Both the position numbers and the translations under genes were made by a program. The notes under the pieces were generated by a model, which worked only from the letters and a program-made list of their open reading frames with translations, was not told where the DNA came from and searched no databases. A DNA stretch of 38,528 bases, from contig NZ_LSKQ01000297.1 in assembly GCF_001557115.1 (NCBI RefSeq), positions 1-38,528 of the forward strand, given 5' to 3'. This stretch comes from Erythrobacter sp. CCH5-A1 (lineage in GTDB: Bacteria > Pseudomonadota > Alphaproteobacteria > Sphingomonadales > Sphingomonadaceae). Below, one piece after another: positions 8,747-17,133 of this stretch (position 1 is its first letter; every line of letters starts with the position of its first letter).

Positions 8747-9495
8747 TGCGAGATGCCTTCGATGAGGCCGCGCTCGCCGATTTCGGCCAGCACCGTCTCG
8801 CCCGCGATCACGCTCTGTCCGATCATGACCTTGGGGTCGGTCCCGGCGGGCAGATAGACATCGACCCGGCTGCCGAAGCGGATCAGCCCGACACGCTGGC
8901 CCTTGGCAAGAATGTCGCCGGGCTTGACGAAGGGCACGATACGCCGCGCCACCAGCCCCGCGATTTGGGTGAAACCGATGCGCAACCCGTCGTTGCGTTC
9001 GACCAGCAGGTGCTGGCGCTCGTTCTCCTCGCTCGCCTTGTCGAGCTCGGCGCTGACGAAGCGGCCGGGGATGTAAACCACGCGTCGAACCGTCCCGCCC
9101 ACCGGCGTGCGGTTGATGTGGACATTGAAGACACTCATGAAGATCGACACCCGCGTCACCGCTCCGGCAGGTAGGCCCGGATGGCCCGAGCCGTCGTCGA
9201 TCTGGAGCTCGAGCGGGGGTTCGACCTCGCGGATCAGGCTGACGATTCCGTCAGCAGGCGAAAGGATCACATTGTCCGCCTGCGGCACGACGCGTTCGGG
9301 ATCGCGGAAGAAGGCGAAAATGCCGGCCGATGCCAGCAGCAAGGGCCAGCCGAGCAGCTCCCAGTCGAGCGCGAGCAGGAAGAACAGCGCAGCGCCTGCA
9401 GCGATCAGCCCGAACTTGCGCCCTTCCGGGTGGATCGCGGGCCAGTCCCAGCCCGCCTCGCCGCGGCCCATGTTATCGAGGATTTCGCCTGCCAT
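8743..9495 (-). CDS. psd: Phosphatidylserine decarboxylase (short, archaeal-type)
   Basis: A 250-residue proenzyme that self-cleaves to create a pyruvoyl group and decarboxylates phosphatidylserine to phosphatidylethanolamine. The cleavage site is Gly208-Ser209 within [13 protein letters not shown], and Ser209 becomes the pyruvoyl. The conserved SPADG (near residue 80) and NVHINRTP (His126) are present. Residues 28-63 form hydrophobic membrane segments. The length fits the short form found in Alphaproteobacteria. It is first in the psd-pssA pair, and no strong terminator separates it from the upstream FabH-like gene, only a 6-bp repeat without a U-run near 9520. Confidence 0.95.
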   Translation of the reverse strand: MAGEILDNMGRGEAGWDWPAIHPEGRKFGLIAAGAALFFLLALDWELLGWPLLLASAGIFAFFRDPERVVPQADNVILSPADGIVSLIREVEPPLELQIDDGSGHPGLPAGAVTRVSIFMSVFNVHINRTPVGGTVRRVVYIPGRFVSAELDKASEENERQHLLVERNDGLRIGFTQIAGLVARRIVPFVKPGDILAKGQRVGLIRFGSRVDVYLPAGTDPKVMIGQSVIAGETVLAEIGERGLIEGISQ

Positions 9496-9546
9496 GGCTC
9501 ACGCTTCTAGGGAGGGCTTGCGCTCCCCGCAAGGAAGGTCTCCCGC

Positions 9547-10692
9547 TCAGCCGACCTTGCGTACGAACACGCAGCCGGCAGAGTAGCCCGCGCCGAACGA
9601 GCAGATCAGCCCGGTGTCGCCAGCGGCAAGTTCTTCATTATGCTTGTGAAAGGCGATGATCGAGCCCGCGCTCGAGGTGTTCCCGTAGGTGTCGAGCACG
9701 GTCGGGCTCTCGTCCTCGGACGCCTCGTGGCCCAGCACGCGCTGCGCGATCAGGCGGTTCATGCCTGCGTTCGCCTGATGCAGCCAAAGGCGCCTCAGGC
9801 CCTCCGGCGCGATGCCGAGCCGCTGCGCCTCGTCGATGATCATCTGCGCGACCATCGGCACCACTTCCTTGAAAACCTTGCGCCCTTCCTGGACGAACAG
9901 CTTGTCGGGGGCGCCTTCGCCTTCGGGCGCGGCGCGGTTGAGGAAGCCGAAATTGTTGCGGATGTTGTTGGAGAACACCGTCTTCAGCTTGGTACCGAGG
10001 ATCTCCCAGTGCTGCGCGGGGGCGATCGCGGCGTCTTCCACCAGCACTGCGGTCGCCACGTCGCCGAAGATGAAGTGGCTGTCACGGTCGCGCCAGTTCA
10101 GGTGGCCCGAGGTGATCTCCGGGCTGACCACAAGCACCGAGCGTGCGTTGCCGGCGCGGATGTAATCGGCTGCGGTCTGGATGCCGAAAGTGGCCGACGA
10201 GCAGGCGACGTTCATGTCGAAGCCGAAGCCCTCGATGCCGAGCGCCTGCTGGATCTCGATCGCCATCGCCGGATAGGCGCGCTGCATGTTGGAGGCGGCG
10301 CACAGCACCGCGTCGACATCCTGCGGCGCGCGGCCGGCACGGTCCAGCGCCTGGCGCGCGGCGGCGACGCCGATTTCGGCCATGACCGAGATCTCGTCGT
10401 TCGCGCGCTCGGGCAGGCGCGGGCACATCACCTCGGGATCGAGGATCGCCGCCTTGCTCATCACGTGGCGCGCCTTGATCCCGCTCGCCTTTTCGATGAA
10501 CTCGACCGAGGAATAGGCGAGCGGCTCGGCATCGGGGTTCGCCGCGTTGTGCCGGTCCACGAAGGCGTTGAAGCTGGCGACCAGCTCTTCGTTGGTGATG
10601 CTTTCGGAGGGCGTGAACAGGCCGGTGGCGGAGATGACCGGGAGGCCGGTGGGTTCGGCGCTGAGCGCGGGGGTCTGTTGCGATTCCTGCAT
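9547..10692 (-). CDS. Beta-ketoacyl-ACP synthase III-like thiolase-fold enzyme
   Basis: A 381-residue thiolase-fold condensing enzyme. The Cys-His-Asn triad of the FabH class is intact: Cys164 (MNVACSSATFG), His305 (WLHQANAGMN) and Asn338 (TYGNTSSAGS). It is about 55 residues longer than E. coli FabH, with an extra N-terminal region (ITNEELVASFNAFVDRH) and an insert around SNNIRNNFGFLNRAAPEG. It therefore belongs to the longer FabH-like subgroup found in many proteobacteria, and I give no gene symbol. Its acyl donor is unknown; chain initiation or a side pathway are both possible. The ATG at 10692 follows AGAGA. It sits upstream of psd-pssA and is divergent from the GNAT-like gene. Confidence 0.85.
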   Translation of the reverse strand: MQESQQTPALSAEPTGLPVISATGLFTPSESITNEELVASFNAFVDRHNAANPDAEPLAYSSVEFIEKASGIKARHVMSKAAILDPEVMCPRLPERANDEISVMAEIGVAAARQALDRAGRAPQDVDAVLCAASNMQRAYPAMAIEIQQALGIEGFGFDMNVACSSATFGIQTAADYIRAGNARSVLVVSPEITSGHLNWRDRDSHFIFGDVATAVLVEDAAIAPAQHWEILGTKLKTVFSNNIRNNFGFLNRAAPEGEGAPDKLFVQEGRKVFKEVVPMVAQMIIDEAQRLGIAPEGLRRLWLHQANAGMNRLIAQRVLGHEASEDESPTVLDTYGNTSSAGSIIAFHKHNEELAAGDTGLICSFGAGYSAGCVFVRKVG

Positions 10693-10878
10693 GGATCTCT
10701 CTTGGATGCCCAATTCGTGAGGGGCGCGCGGCATTACGCCGCCACTCGGCCGGCTGCAAGGCCCCGTCGACCTTGTCGGCATGGCGCAGTCCTCCGCAGT
10801 GTCAAGATCGTGTCACGAACACAAGCCACTGCACAATGCGCCGGGTGGTGCCTTGCCACCCCCACGGGTGGAGCATCC

Positions 10879-12009
10879 TTGCGCGTGACTTGCGAATTGC
10901 TGTGCGATGCCGCCGCACTGGCGGCCGACGGCTCGCTGCCCGCGCGCCACGTGATGGCGTTCCGCGCGCAAGGCACGCCCGCCCTGATCGCCAATGCCGC
11001 CTGCGAGGTCATGCTGCTGCGGCACGGCGCCGTGCGGCTGCCGGTGACGATCGACGACGGCACCCGCGGGCGCACCTATGTCTCGAGCCCGCACAGCACC
11101 TATGTCCTCTATCCGCGCGACGAGATCGGACTGATGGGCCTCGGCGGTGTGCGCTACGCGGCCGAGGGCGTGCTGGGGCTGATCGGGGGGCTCATGCGCG
11201 TCAGCCGCCTCAACCGCGCGGTGCATCTCGACAACTGGCTGCTCTCGACCAACCTCCACGGCAGCTGGCAGGGCGATGGACTGGCGCAGATGCGCAGCCA
11301 TCTTGTGGAGCGCTATCCCGATCACTTCATCGTGATCCGTTCAGTGGACGAATGGACCTGTCCGGCGCTGCTGGAGAGGGTGCACGCCGATGGCTGGACG
11401 CTGCTGCCCGCCCGGCAAGTGTGGGTGACCGACGATCTTGCGCGCGACTGGCGTCCGCGCAGCCACACCAAGGCCGACGCGCGAGCGCTGCGGCGATCGG
11501 GGCTGGCGCTGGAGCGCCCTGTGCGGATCGACCCCGCCGATGCGGCGCGGATCGCCGATCTCTACCACCAGCTCTACGTGACGCGCTATTCGGCGATCAA
11601 TCCGCGCTTCACGCCTGCATACATCATGATGAGCGCCGAGACCGGCCTGCTCACCTATTCGCTGCTGCGCGATCCTGCGGGCGAGGTGATGGCCTTTGCC
11701 GCCCTGTCGTGCGCGGGCGGGGTCGGGACGGTGCCGCTGATGGGCTATGACACCGCGCGGCCGCAGGCGGAGGCGCTCTACCGGATCGCCAGCCACTGTG
11801 CGACCGAGCTCGCGCTGGAGCGGGGCCTCAGGTTCCACGGTTCGGCCGGCGCCTCGCAGTTCAAGCGCAATCGGGGCGCGCGCGGGATCATCGAATACAT
11901 GGCGGTCGACGGTCGGCATCTGTCCGCCCCGCGCCGGACCGCGCTGGCGCTGTTGGCCGCCGGGCTCAACCGCTTCATGGTGCCGATGCTGGAGAGCCGG
12001 GGCTGGTGA
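10879..12009 (+). CDS. GNAT-superfamily acyltransferase-like protein
   Basis: About 376 residues. The C-terminal half (roughly 180-330) looks like the BioF2-like or double-GNAT type of acyltransferase: an Arg-rich helix, then LLTYSLLRDPAGEVMAFAALSC, then a helix (ALYRIASHCATELALERGL) leading to FHGSAGASQFKRNRGA. The N-terminal half is a second, weaker GNAT-like lobe. The start is uncertain. TTG 10879 has GGAG 5 nt upstream, GTG 10885 is in frame 6 bp later, and an ATG at about 10954 would drop a conserved-looking strand. The substrate is unknown. It is divergent from the FabH-like gene across a 186-bp gap and convergent with lysR 27 bp away. Confidence 0.7.
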   Translation: MRVTCELLCDAAALAADGSLPARHVMAFRAQGTPALIANAACEVMLLRHGAVRLPVTIDDGTRGRTYVSSPHSTYVLYPRDEIGLMGLGGVRYAAEGVLGLIGGLMRVSRLNRAVHLDNWLLSTNLHGSWQGDGLAQMRSHLVERYPDHFIVIRSVDEWTCPALLERVHADGWTLLPARQVWVTDDLARDWRPRSHTKADARALRRSGLALERPVRIDPADAARIADLYHQLYVTRYSAINPRFTPAYIMMSAETGLLTYSLLRDPAGEVMAFAALSCAGGVGTVPLMGYDTARPQAEALYRIASHCATELALERGLRFHGSAGASQFKRNRGARGIIEYMAVDGRHLSAPRRTALALLAAGLNRFMVPMLESRGW

Positions 12010-12036
12010 GCCCGTGCCAGCGGGCGGGAAGCGGAT

Positions 12037-12903
12037 CTATCCGCTTGCCGGCAGGGCCTCGTCCAGCACCTCGCGCAGCAGCGGATTGGGGAAGGTGCGC
12101 GGCGTGGTGACGGCGTGGAATTCCTCCGTCAGCCCGGGCAACTGGGCGAGCTCGTAGAGCGCGCCGTTCGCGAGCTCGTCCCGCACCACGATCGGCGGGA
12201 TCACCGCGACCCCGGCGTCCGATCGCGCGAGCAGCCGCAGCATCGCCATGTCGTCGGCCTCGGCCGCGATGCGCGGCACGATCCCGAGCGTTTCGACCAG
12301 CGCGTCGAACCCGGCACGAAGGGCAGTCTCCGGGGTGGGCAGGATCAGCGGCGCCTGCGCGAGCAGCGCCGGCAGGCCCCGCGCGGCGAGCGCGAGTCGC
12401 GAGCGCGCGCCCACCACACTGACGGGCTGCTCGGCCAGCCGCCGGACGAGATAGGGGCTCGCCGCGTCGCGCGCGGGCGCCTGGTTGGTGAGCAGCACAT
12501 CGATCCTCAGCGCATCGAGCGCGCGCAGCAGGCTCGCCTGCGTGCCCGAGCGCAGCACCACCTCGACATCGTCGCGCCGCAGCAGCGGGGCAAGGAACCC
12601 CATCTGGAAATTGCGCGACAGGGTGGCGAGCGCGCCGATGCGCAGGACCTTCCTCTGCCCGCCCACCGCGCGGAACGTGGCGGCAAGCTGTTCGGAGGCG
12701 CGGAAGATCTGCTCGGCATAGTCCAATGCGATCCGCCCCGCTTCGGTCAGAACCAGATTGCGCCCGCGTCGCTCGAAGAGGTCGTGGCCGAGATCGGTCT
12801 CCAGTGCCTTGATCTGGGTCGAGACCGCGCTCTGCGAGATGTTGAGCGCCTTGGCCGCGGCCGTCAGCGTGCCTTCTCGCGCGACCGCACGGAACAGGCG
12901 CAA
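12037..12903 (-). CDS. LysR-family transcriptional regulator of the dab operon (putative)
   Basis: The N-terminal winged helix-turn-helix (TLTAAAKALNISQSAVSTQIKALE) is typical LysR, followed by an effector domain with ALATLSRNFQMGFLAPLLRR. At the TTG start of 12903 it is 288 residues. The frame carries on upstream as ATLNLHH before LRLFRAV, which looks like the true first helix of a LysR protein, back to a TAA just beyond GGAG. In that stretch only ATC (12925-12927), 8 nt after GGAG, would restore the full domain, so an ATC start is possible. It is divergent from dabB with 146 bp between, the standard arrangement for a LysR protein controlling its neighbour. Confidence 0.88.
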   Translation of the reverse strand: MRLFRAVAREGTLTAAAKALNISQSAVSTQIKALETDLGHDLFERRGRNLVLTEAGRIALDYAEQIFRASEQLAATFRAVGGQRKVLRIGALATLSRNFQMGFLAPLLRRDDVEVVLRSGTQASLLRALDALRIDVLLTNQAPARDAASPYLVRRLAEQPVSVVGARSRLALAARGLPALLAQAPLILPTPETALRAGFDALVETLGIVPRIAAEADDMAMLRLLARSDAGVAVIPPIVVRDELANGALYELAQLPGLTEEFHAVTTPRTFPNPLLREVLDEALPASG

Positions 12904-12927
12904 GTGGTGCAGGTTGAGCGTGGCGAT

Positions 12928-13049
12928 GGGCGTGACTCCGGCTTATCGTTCACATGAACAGAATGATTGCGGACAAAATATGAATTTTTCTTAAGTCCGT
13001 CCACCCTCTATCCGCTGCAGCAACCCCATTGCCGACGGAGTGCTGCCTC
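12928..13049. promoter_or_regulatory. Divergent lysR-dabB control region
   Basis: An AT-rich island (about 12962-12997) in an otherwise GC-rich neighbourhood. It contains the dyad GTTCACATGAAC (12948-12959) inside a T-N11-A frame, the usual LysR binding shape. A possible dabB promoter follows: TTGCGG (12967-12972), 17 bp, CTTAAG (12990-12995). The ribosome site GGAG at 13036-13039 serves dabB. The binding and promoter roles are inference. Confidence 0.5.
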
Positions 13050-14615
13050 ATGCCCGACGCCATCACCGAAACCATGGTTGCCCCGCTGGCGCTTCTGCCG
13101 GTCATCCTGCTGGCTGCGGCGCGCCCGGGCAAGCGTCCCGGCAGCCTGCCGCTGCTCGCAGAGCTTGCCGCCTTCGCCGCCTTCGGCTTGACGCTGGTGG
13201 GCCTCGCCCAGAACGTGCTGGGCACATACACCGGCATCGCCGTTCTCGAGGCCCCCTTCACCCTCGCCCTGCGCGCCGATCTGGTCGCGGCGAGCCTTGC
13301 CGCGCTGGTCGGCTTCATCGGCTGGATCGTGATGCGCTACAGCCGCACCTACCTCGACGGCGAGGCGCGCGAGGGGGCGTTCCACGGGTTGATGCTTACC
13401 GCGCTCGCGGCAGTGCTGGTGTTCGTCCAGGCGGGCACGCTGCCGACGCTCATCCTCGCAACCGTCGCGGTCGGCCTTGCCCTGCGCAAGCTGCTGCTGT
13501 TCTACTCCGACCGCCCCGAGGCCCAGCGCGCCGCGACCAAGTTCGCCTATGTCTGGCACGGGGGTGACGTGCTGCTCGCCGTCGCCGCGGGGCTGCTGTT
13601 CAGTCGCTTCGGCACGCTCGATCTCGCTGCGCTCCCCGTGGCGGCGACCACCGACGGCCTTGGCCTCGTCGGCACGCTCGGCGTCGCTGCGATCGTCGCG
13701 GCAGCGGCCCTCAAGACCGCCGCCTTCCCGCTCCACGGCTGGCTCACCGAAGTGATGGAGGCCCCCACCCCCGTCTCGGCGCTGCTCCACGCCGGGATCA
13801 TCAATTCGGGCGGGGTGCTGCTGATCACCGCGGCTGCCCTCGTCCAGCAGAGCACGGGCGCGATGGCCGCGCTGGTCATGATCGGCGGCTTTACCGCGCT
13901 GTTCGGCGCCGCCGTGATGCTCACCCAGAGCGCGATCAAGACCGCGCTTGCCTGGTCGACCGTCTCGCAGATGGGCTTCATGCTGCTGCAATGCGGCCTC
14001 GGCCTGTGGACCCTGGCGCTGCTGCACATTGTCGCCCACTCGCTTTACAAGGCGCACGCCTTTCTCTCCTCCGGCACGGCGGTGAGCGAGGTGTCGAACA
14101 TCCGCCGCCCCGGCCCGGTCGCGGTGCCGAGCGTGCCCGCGGTGCTCAAGAGCTTCGCCCTCGCGCTTGTCATCTTCGCCGCAATTGCCGCCAGCTTCAC
14201 TTTTGCTTTCGGTCCCAAGACCCCGCAGGCGCTGGCGCTGGGGGCGATCCTGATCTTCGGAGTGGCCTACCTCGTCGCGCAGGGGCTTGCCGACCGCGCG
14301 CCGACTCAGCTGACCAAGCGCACCGCCGCCGCCGCTCTGGCAGCCGCGATCGGCTACTTCAGCTTCCAGACCCTCGCGCAGACCATCTGGGGTCCGGTGC
14401 TCCCCGCGGCCCCGATGCCGGGCGAGCTCGAATGGGCGCTGCTGGTGGTCGCGGTGGCAAGCTTCGGCCTTGTAGCCTTCGCACAGGCGCTGTTCCCTCT
14501 GTGGGCGCACCACCCCGCCACCGCCGGCCTCAGGGTCCACCTCGCCAACGGCCTCTATCTCAACGCCCTGCTCGACCGCGCGATTGGCGGCTTCCGTACC
14601 ACTACGACCCGCTGA
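13050..14615 (+). CDS. dabB: DabB: proton-channel-like membrane subunit of DAB carbon uptake
   Basis: A 521-residue, highly hydrophobic member of the NuoL/MrpA antiporter-like family. The conserved core LKTAAFPLHGWLTEVMEAP (Lys222, His229) and TPVSALLHAGIINSGG are present, then WSTVSQMGFMLLQCGLG and HSLYKAHAFLSSG. Followed immediately by dabA, it is the DabB partner of the DAB bicarbonate system rather than a complex I subunit, since no nuo genes are nearby. The ATG at 13050 has GGAG about 10 nt upstream; a TTG at 13029 is the alternative. DabB is thought to couple proton entry to carbonic-anhydrase-like CO2 hydration by DabA. Confidence 0.9.
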   Translation: MPDAITETMVAPLALLPVILLAAARPGKRPGSLPLLAELAAFAAFGLTLVGLAQNVLGTYTGIAVLEAPFTLALRADLVAASLAALVGFIGWIVMRYSRTYLDGEAREGAFHGLMLTALAAVLVFVQAGTLPTLILATVAVGLALRKLLLFYSDRPEAQRAATKFAYVWHGGDVLLAVAAGLLFSRFGTLDLAALPVAATTDGLGLVGTLGVAAIVAAAALKTAAFPLHGWLTEVMEAPTPVSALLHAGIINSGGVLLITAAALVQQSTGAMAALVMIGGFTALFGAAVMLTQSAIKTALAWSTVSQMGFMLLQCGLGLWTLALLHIVAHSLYKAHAFLSSGTAVSEVSNIRRPGPVAVPSVPAVLKSFALALVIFAAIAASFTFAFGPKTPQALALGAILIFGVAYLVAQGLADRAPTQLTKRTAAAALAAAIGYFSFQTLAQTIWGPVLPAAPMPGELEWALLVVAVASFGLVAFAQALFPLWAHHPATAGLRVHLANGLYLNALLDRAIGGFRTTTTR

Positions 14616-14640
14616 CGCCAGCACCATCGGAGACAACGCC

Positions 14641-17040
14641 ATGCTGATGAACCACGCCGACATCGCCCCGGCCCGCTTCTCGGCGGTGCTCGAGGCTGCC
14701 GAGGCCGCCGGCCGCGCCATCCCGCCCGCCTTCCCGCTCGATGCGACCGTGGCGGTCAACCCCTTCCTCGGCCAGACCCGCGAAGACCTCGCCACTGCCG
14801 CCGCGCGGCTGGCGCGGGTCGCCGGGGTCCGCGTGACCCGCACCGGGGCCGACTATTGCGACGCCATCGCCAGCGGAGCGATCACCGAGGCGGATCTGGG
14901 CGAGGCGCTCGCCGCCTCGCGCTCGCCGCTCAAGCCTGCCGACACCGCGATGCTGCGCCACGCCGCGGCGCGCATCGATGCCGGTCCCGCCCCGCGGCCT
15001 CTGCCCACCGTCGCCGATCTTGCCGCCGAGGCGACCGGGATCGATTGGCCCGCGCTGATCGACAAGTGCATCGGACTTTGGGCTGCGGGCCACTTCGACC
15101 GCGGCCAGGCCCTGTGGTCGCCCGCGCCCGGCGCTGAGACCTTCACCGCATGGCGCGGCTGGGCAATGCACGATCTCACCCCCGAGATCGCCGGTCTCGC
15201 GGGCTTCTGCGCCCATGTCGCCTGCGCTCCCGACACCACCGAACGCGCGATCCTCTCGGCCGCCGAGACCCTCGGCATCACCGACGCCGCCGCGCCGACC
15301 GCCTTCCACCGCCTGGCGATGAGCCTCGGCGGCTGGGCGCAGCATGCGCGCTGGCTGCTGTGGCAGGCCGAGCTTGAAGGCGGCACCGACCGCACGCTGA
15401 TGGACCTCCTCGCGATCCGCCTGATCTGGGACGAGGCGCTGCTGGTCCAGACCCCCGCCATCGCCGAAAAGTGGGCCGCGACCGTCGCCGCCCACGCCGC
15501 CCCGCTCGCGCCGAGCGAGGAGGACGTCGCGCTCGCGATCCTGCAGGACGCGGCCGACCGCGGCCACCAGCGCCGCCTCGCCGGCGCGCTCGCCAAAGAC
15601 CTTGGGGGCGCAGCTCCGGCGGGCGACACACGTCCCTTCCTCCAGGCCGCCTTCTGCATCGACGTGCGTTCCGAGGTGTTCCGCCGCGCTCTCGAAAGCG
15701 TCGACCCGAAGGTCGCCACCATCGGCTTTGCCGGCTTCTTCGGCCTGCCGCTGGCGCACCACGCCCACGGTTCGGACATTCTCGAGGCGCGGCTGCCGGT
15801 GCTGCTCAATCCGGCCGTCCACACCACCAGCGCTGGCGACCTGGCCAAGGATCAGGCCGACCGCATCGCTGCCCGCACGGCGCGCGCCTGGGGCCGGTTC
15901 CGGCAGGCAGCGGTCTCCTCCTTCGCCTTCGTCGAGGCGATGGGGCCGGTCTATGCGGTCAAGCTGGTCAGGTCGGCGCTGGGCGTCACCGCCAAGCCCA
16001 AGCCCGAGCCCGCCCCCGAAGTCATCGGCGGCATGAGCGCCGAGGCCAAGGCTGACACCGGTGCCGCGGTGCTGAAGGCGATGAGTCTCACCAAGGGCCA
16101 CGGCGAAATCGTGCTGCTGCTCGGCCACGGCGGCAACGTCACCAACAACCCGCATGAGAGCGCCTATCACTGCGGCGCCTGCGGGGGCTACACCGGCGAA
16201 GTCTCGGCCCGCCTGCTGGCGATCCTGCTCAACGATCCCGAGACCCGCGCGGGGCTGGCGTCGAGGGGCGTCGAGGTCGCCGAGGATACGCTGTTCGTCG
16301 CCGGACTGCACGACACCACCACCGACGCGATCACGATCTACGACGACGGCCTCCCCGCCGCCCGCAGCGGCGATCTCGCCAAGGTCCGCGGATGGCTGGC
16401 GCAGGCAGCGAAGATCGCCCGCGCCGAACGCGCGCTGCGGATGCCCGGCGCGAGCGGCGAAAGCCTGCCCGCGCGGGCGCAGAACTGGGCCGAAATCCGC
16501 CCCGAATGGGGCCTTGCCGGATGCGCCGCCTTCATCGCCGCCCCGCGCACGGCGACCGCTGGCCGCGACCTCGGGGGCCGCGCCTTCCTCCACTCCTACG
16601 ACTGGCAGGCGGACGAAGGCTTCGGCACGCTCGAACTCATCATCACCGCGCCGGTAGTGGTCGCCAGCTGGATCAGCCTCCAGTATTACGGCTCGTCGGT
16701 CGCGCCCGAGATGTTCGGCGGCGGCAACAAGCTCATCCACAATGTCGTCGGCGGGATCGGGGTGATTGAGGGCAATGGCGGCCGCTTGCGCCCCGGCCTC
16801 CCGTGGCAGGCGGTCCACGATGGCGACCGCCTGCAGCACGAACCGCTGCGCCTCAGCGTGATGATCGAGGCCCCGCGCGAGGCAATGCTGGCCGTCCTCG
16901 ACAAGCACCCGGAGGTGCGCGCGCTGTTCGACAATGGCTGGCTGCACCTTTTCGCGTTACGGGCCGGCAAGGTCACCGCACGCTACCTGCCGGGCCTCAG
17001 CTGGACCGATACCGCGTCGACCGTCGCTGCGGCTGCCTGA
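14641..17040 (+). CDS. dabA: DabA: carbonic-anhydrase-like subunit of DAB (DUF2309)
   Basis: A 799-residue cytoplasmic subunit with no membrane helices. The beta-carbonic-anhydrase-like metal residues described for DabA are in place: Cys339 and Asp341 (AAFCIDVRSE), His496 (LLLGHGGNV) and Cys511 (HCGACGG). The His-to-Cys spacing of 15 matches the published family. The N-terminal PLDATVAVNPFLGQ and C-terminal FGGGNKLIHNVVGGIGV are further DUF2309 marks. The ATG at 14641 follows GGAG with 8 nt spacing, 25 bp after dabB. The pair is predicted to trap CO2 as bicarbonate energised by proton flow. Carboxylases for anaplerosis, not autotrophy, are the likely beneficiaries, but that is inference. Confidence 0.92.
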   Translation: MLMNHADIAPARFSAVLEAAEAAGRAIPPAFPLDATVAVNPFLGQTREDLATAAARLARVAGVRVTRTGADYCDAIASGAITEADLGEALAASRSPLKPADTAMLRHAAARIDAGPAPRPLPTVADLAAEATGIDWPALIDKCIGLWAAGHFDRGQALWSPAPGAETFTAWRGWAMHDLTPEIAGLAGFCAHVACAPDTTERAILSAAETLGITDAAAPTAFHRLAMSLGGWAQHARWLLWQAELEGGTDRTLMDLLAIRLIWDEALLVQTPAIAEKWAATVAAHAAPLAPSEEDVALAILQDAADRGHQRRLAGALAKDLGGAAPAGDTRPFLQAAFCIDVRSEVFRRALESVDPKVATIGFAGFFGLPLAHHAHGSDILEARLPVLLNPAVHTTSAGDLAKDQADRIAARTARAWGRFRQAAVSSFAFVEAMGPVYAVKLVRSALGVTAKPKPEPAPEVIGGMSAEAKADTGAAVLKAMSLTKGHGEIVLLLGHGGNVTNNPHESAYHCGACGGYTGEVSARLLAILLNDPETRAGLASRGVEVAEDTLFVAGLHDTTTDAITIYDDGLPAARSGDLAKVRGWLAQAAKIARAERALRMPGASGESLPARAQNWAEIRPEWGLAGCAAFIAAPRTATAGRDLGGRAFLHSYDWQADEGFGTLELIITAPVVVASWISLQYYGSSVAPEMFGGGNKLIHNVVGGIGVIEGNGGRLRPGLPWQAVHDGDRLQHEPLRLSVMIEAPREAMLAVLDKHPEVRALFDNGWLHLFALRAGKVTARYLPGLSWTDTASTVAAAA

Positions 17041-17133
17041 GGCAGAAAGAATTCAGGCGGCGCGGGAATAAAGGGCGGGGCCGATCCGTTCGGACAGGCA
17101 GGAAACCAACTGCCGCGAAGGGATGCCTCGCCG

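Noticed and set aside
12029..12046. 7-bp palindrome between the GNAT-like gene and lysR as a terminator
   Set aside because: No U-run on either strand, and it overlaps the end of lysR.
13008..14843. 611-codon minus-strand open frame opposite dabB
   Set aside because: Highly charged low-complexity translation; mirror of the hydrophobic dabB frame.
14602..16947. Long open frame on the minus strand opposite dabA
   Set aside because: Third-position GC shadow of dabA; the translation is Arg/Gly/Ala/Asp-rich without domains, and dabA has full family motifs.
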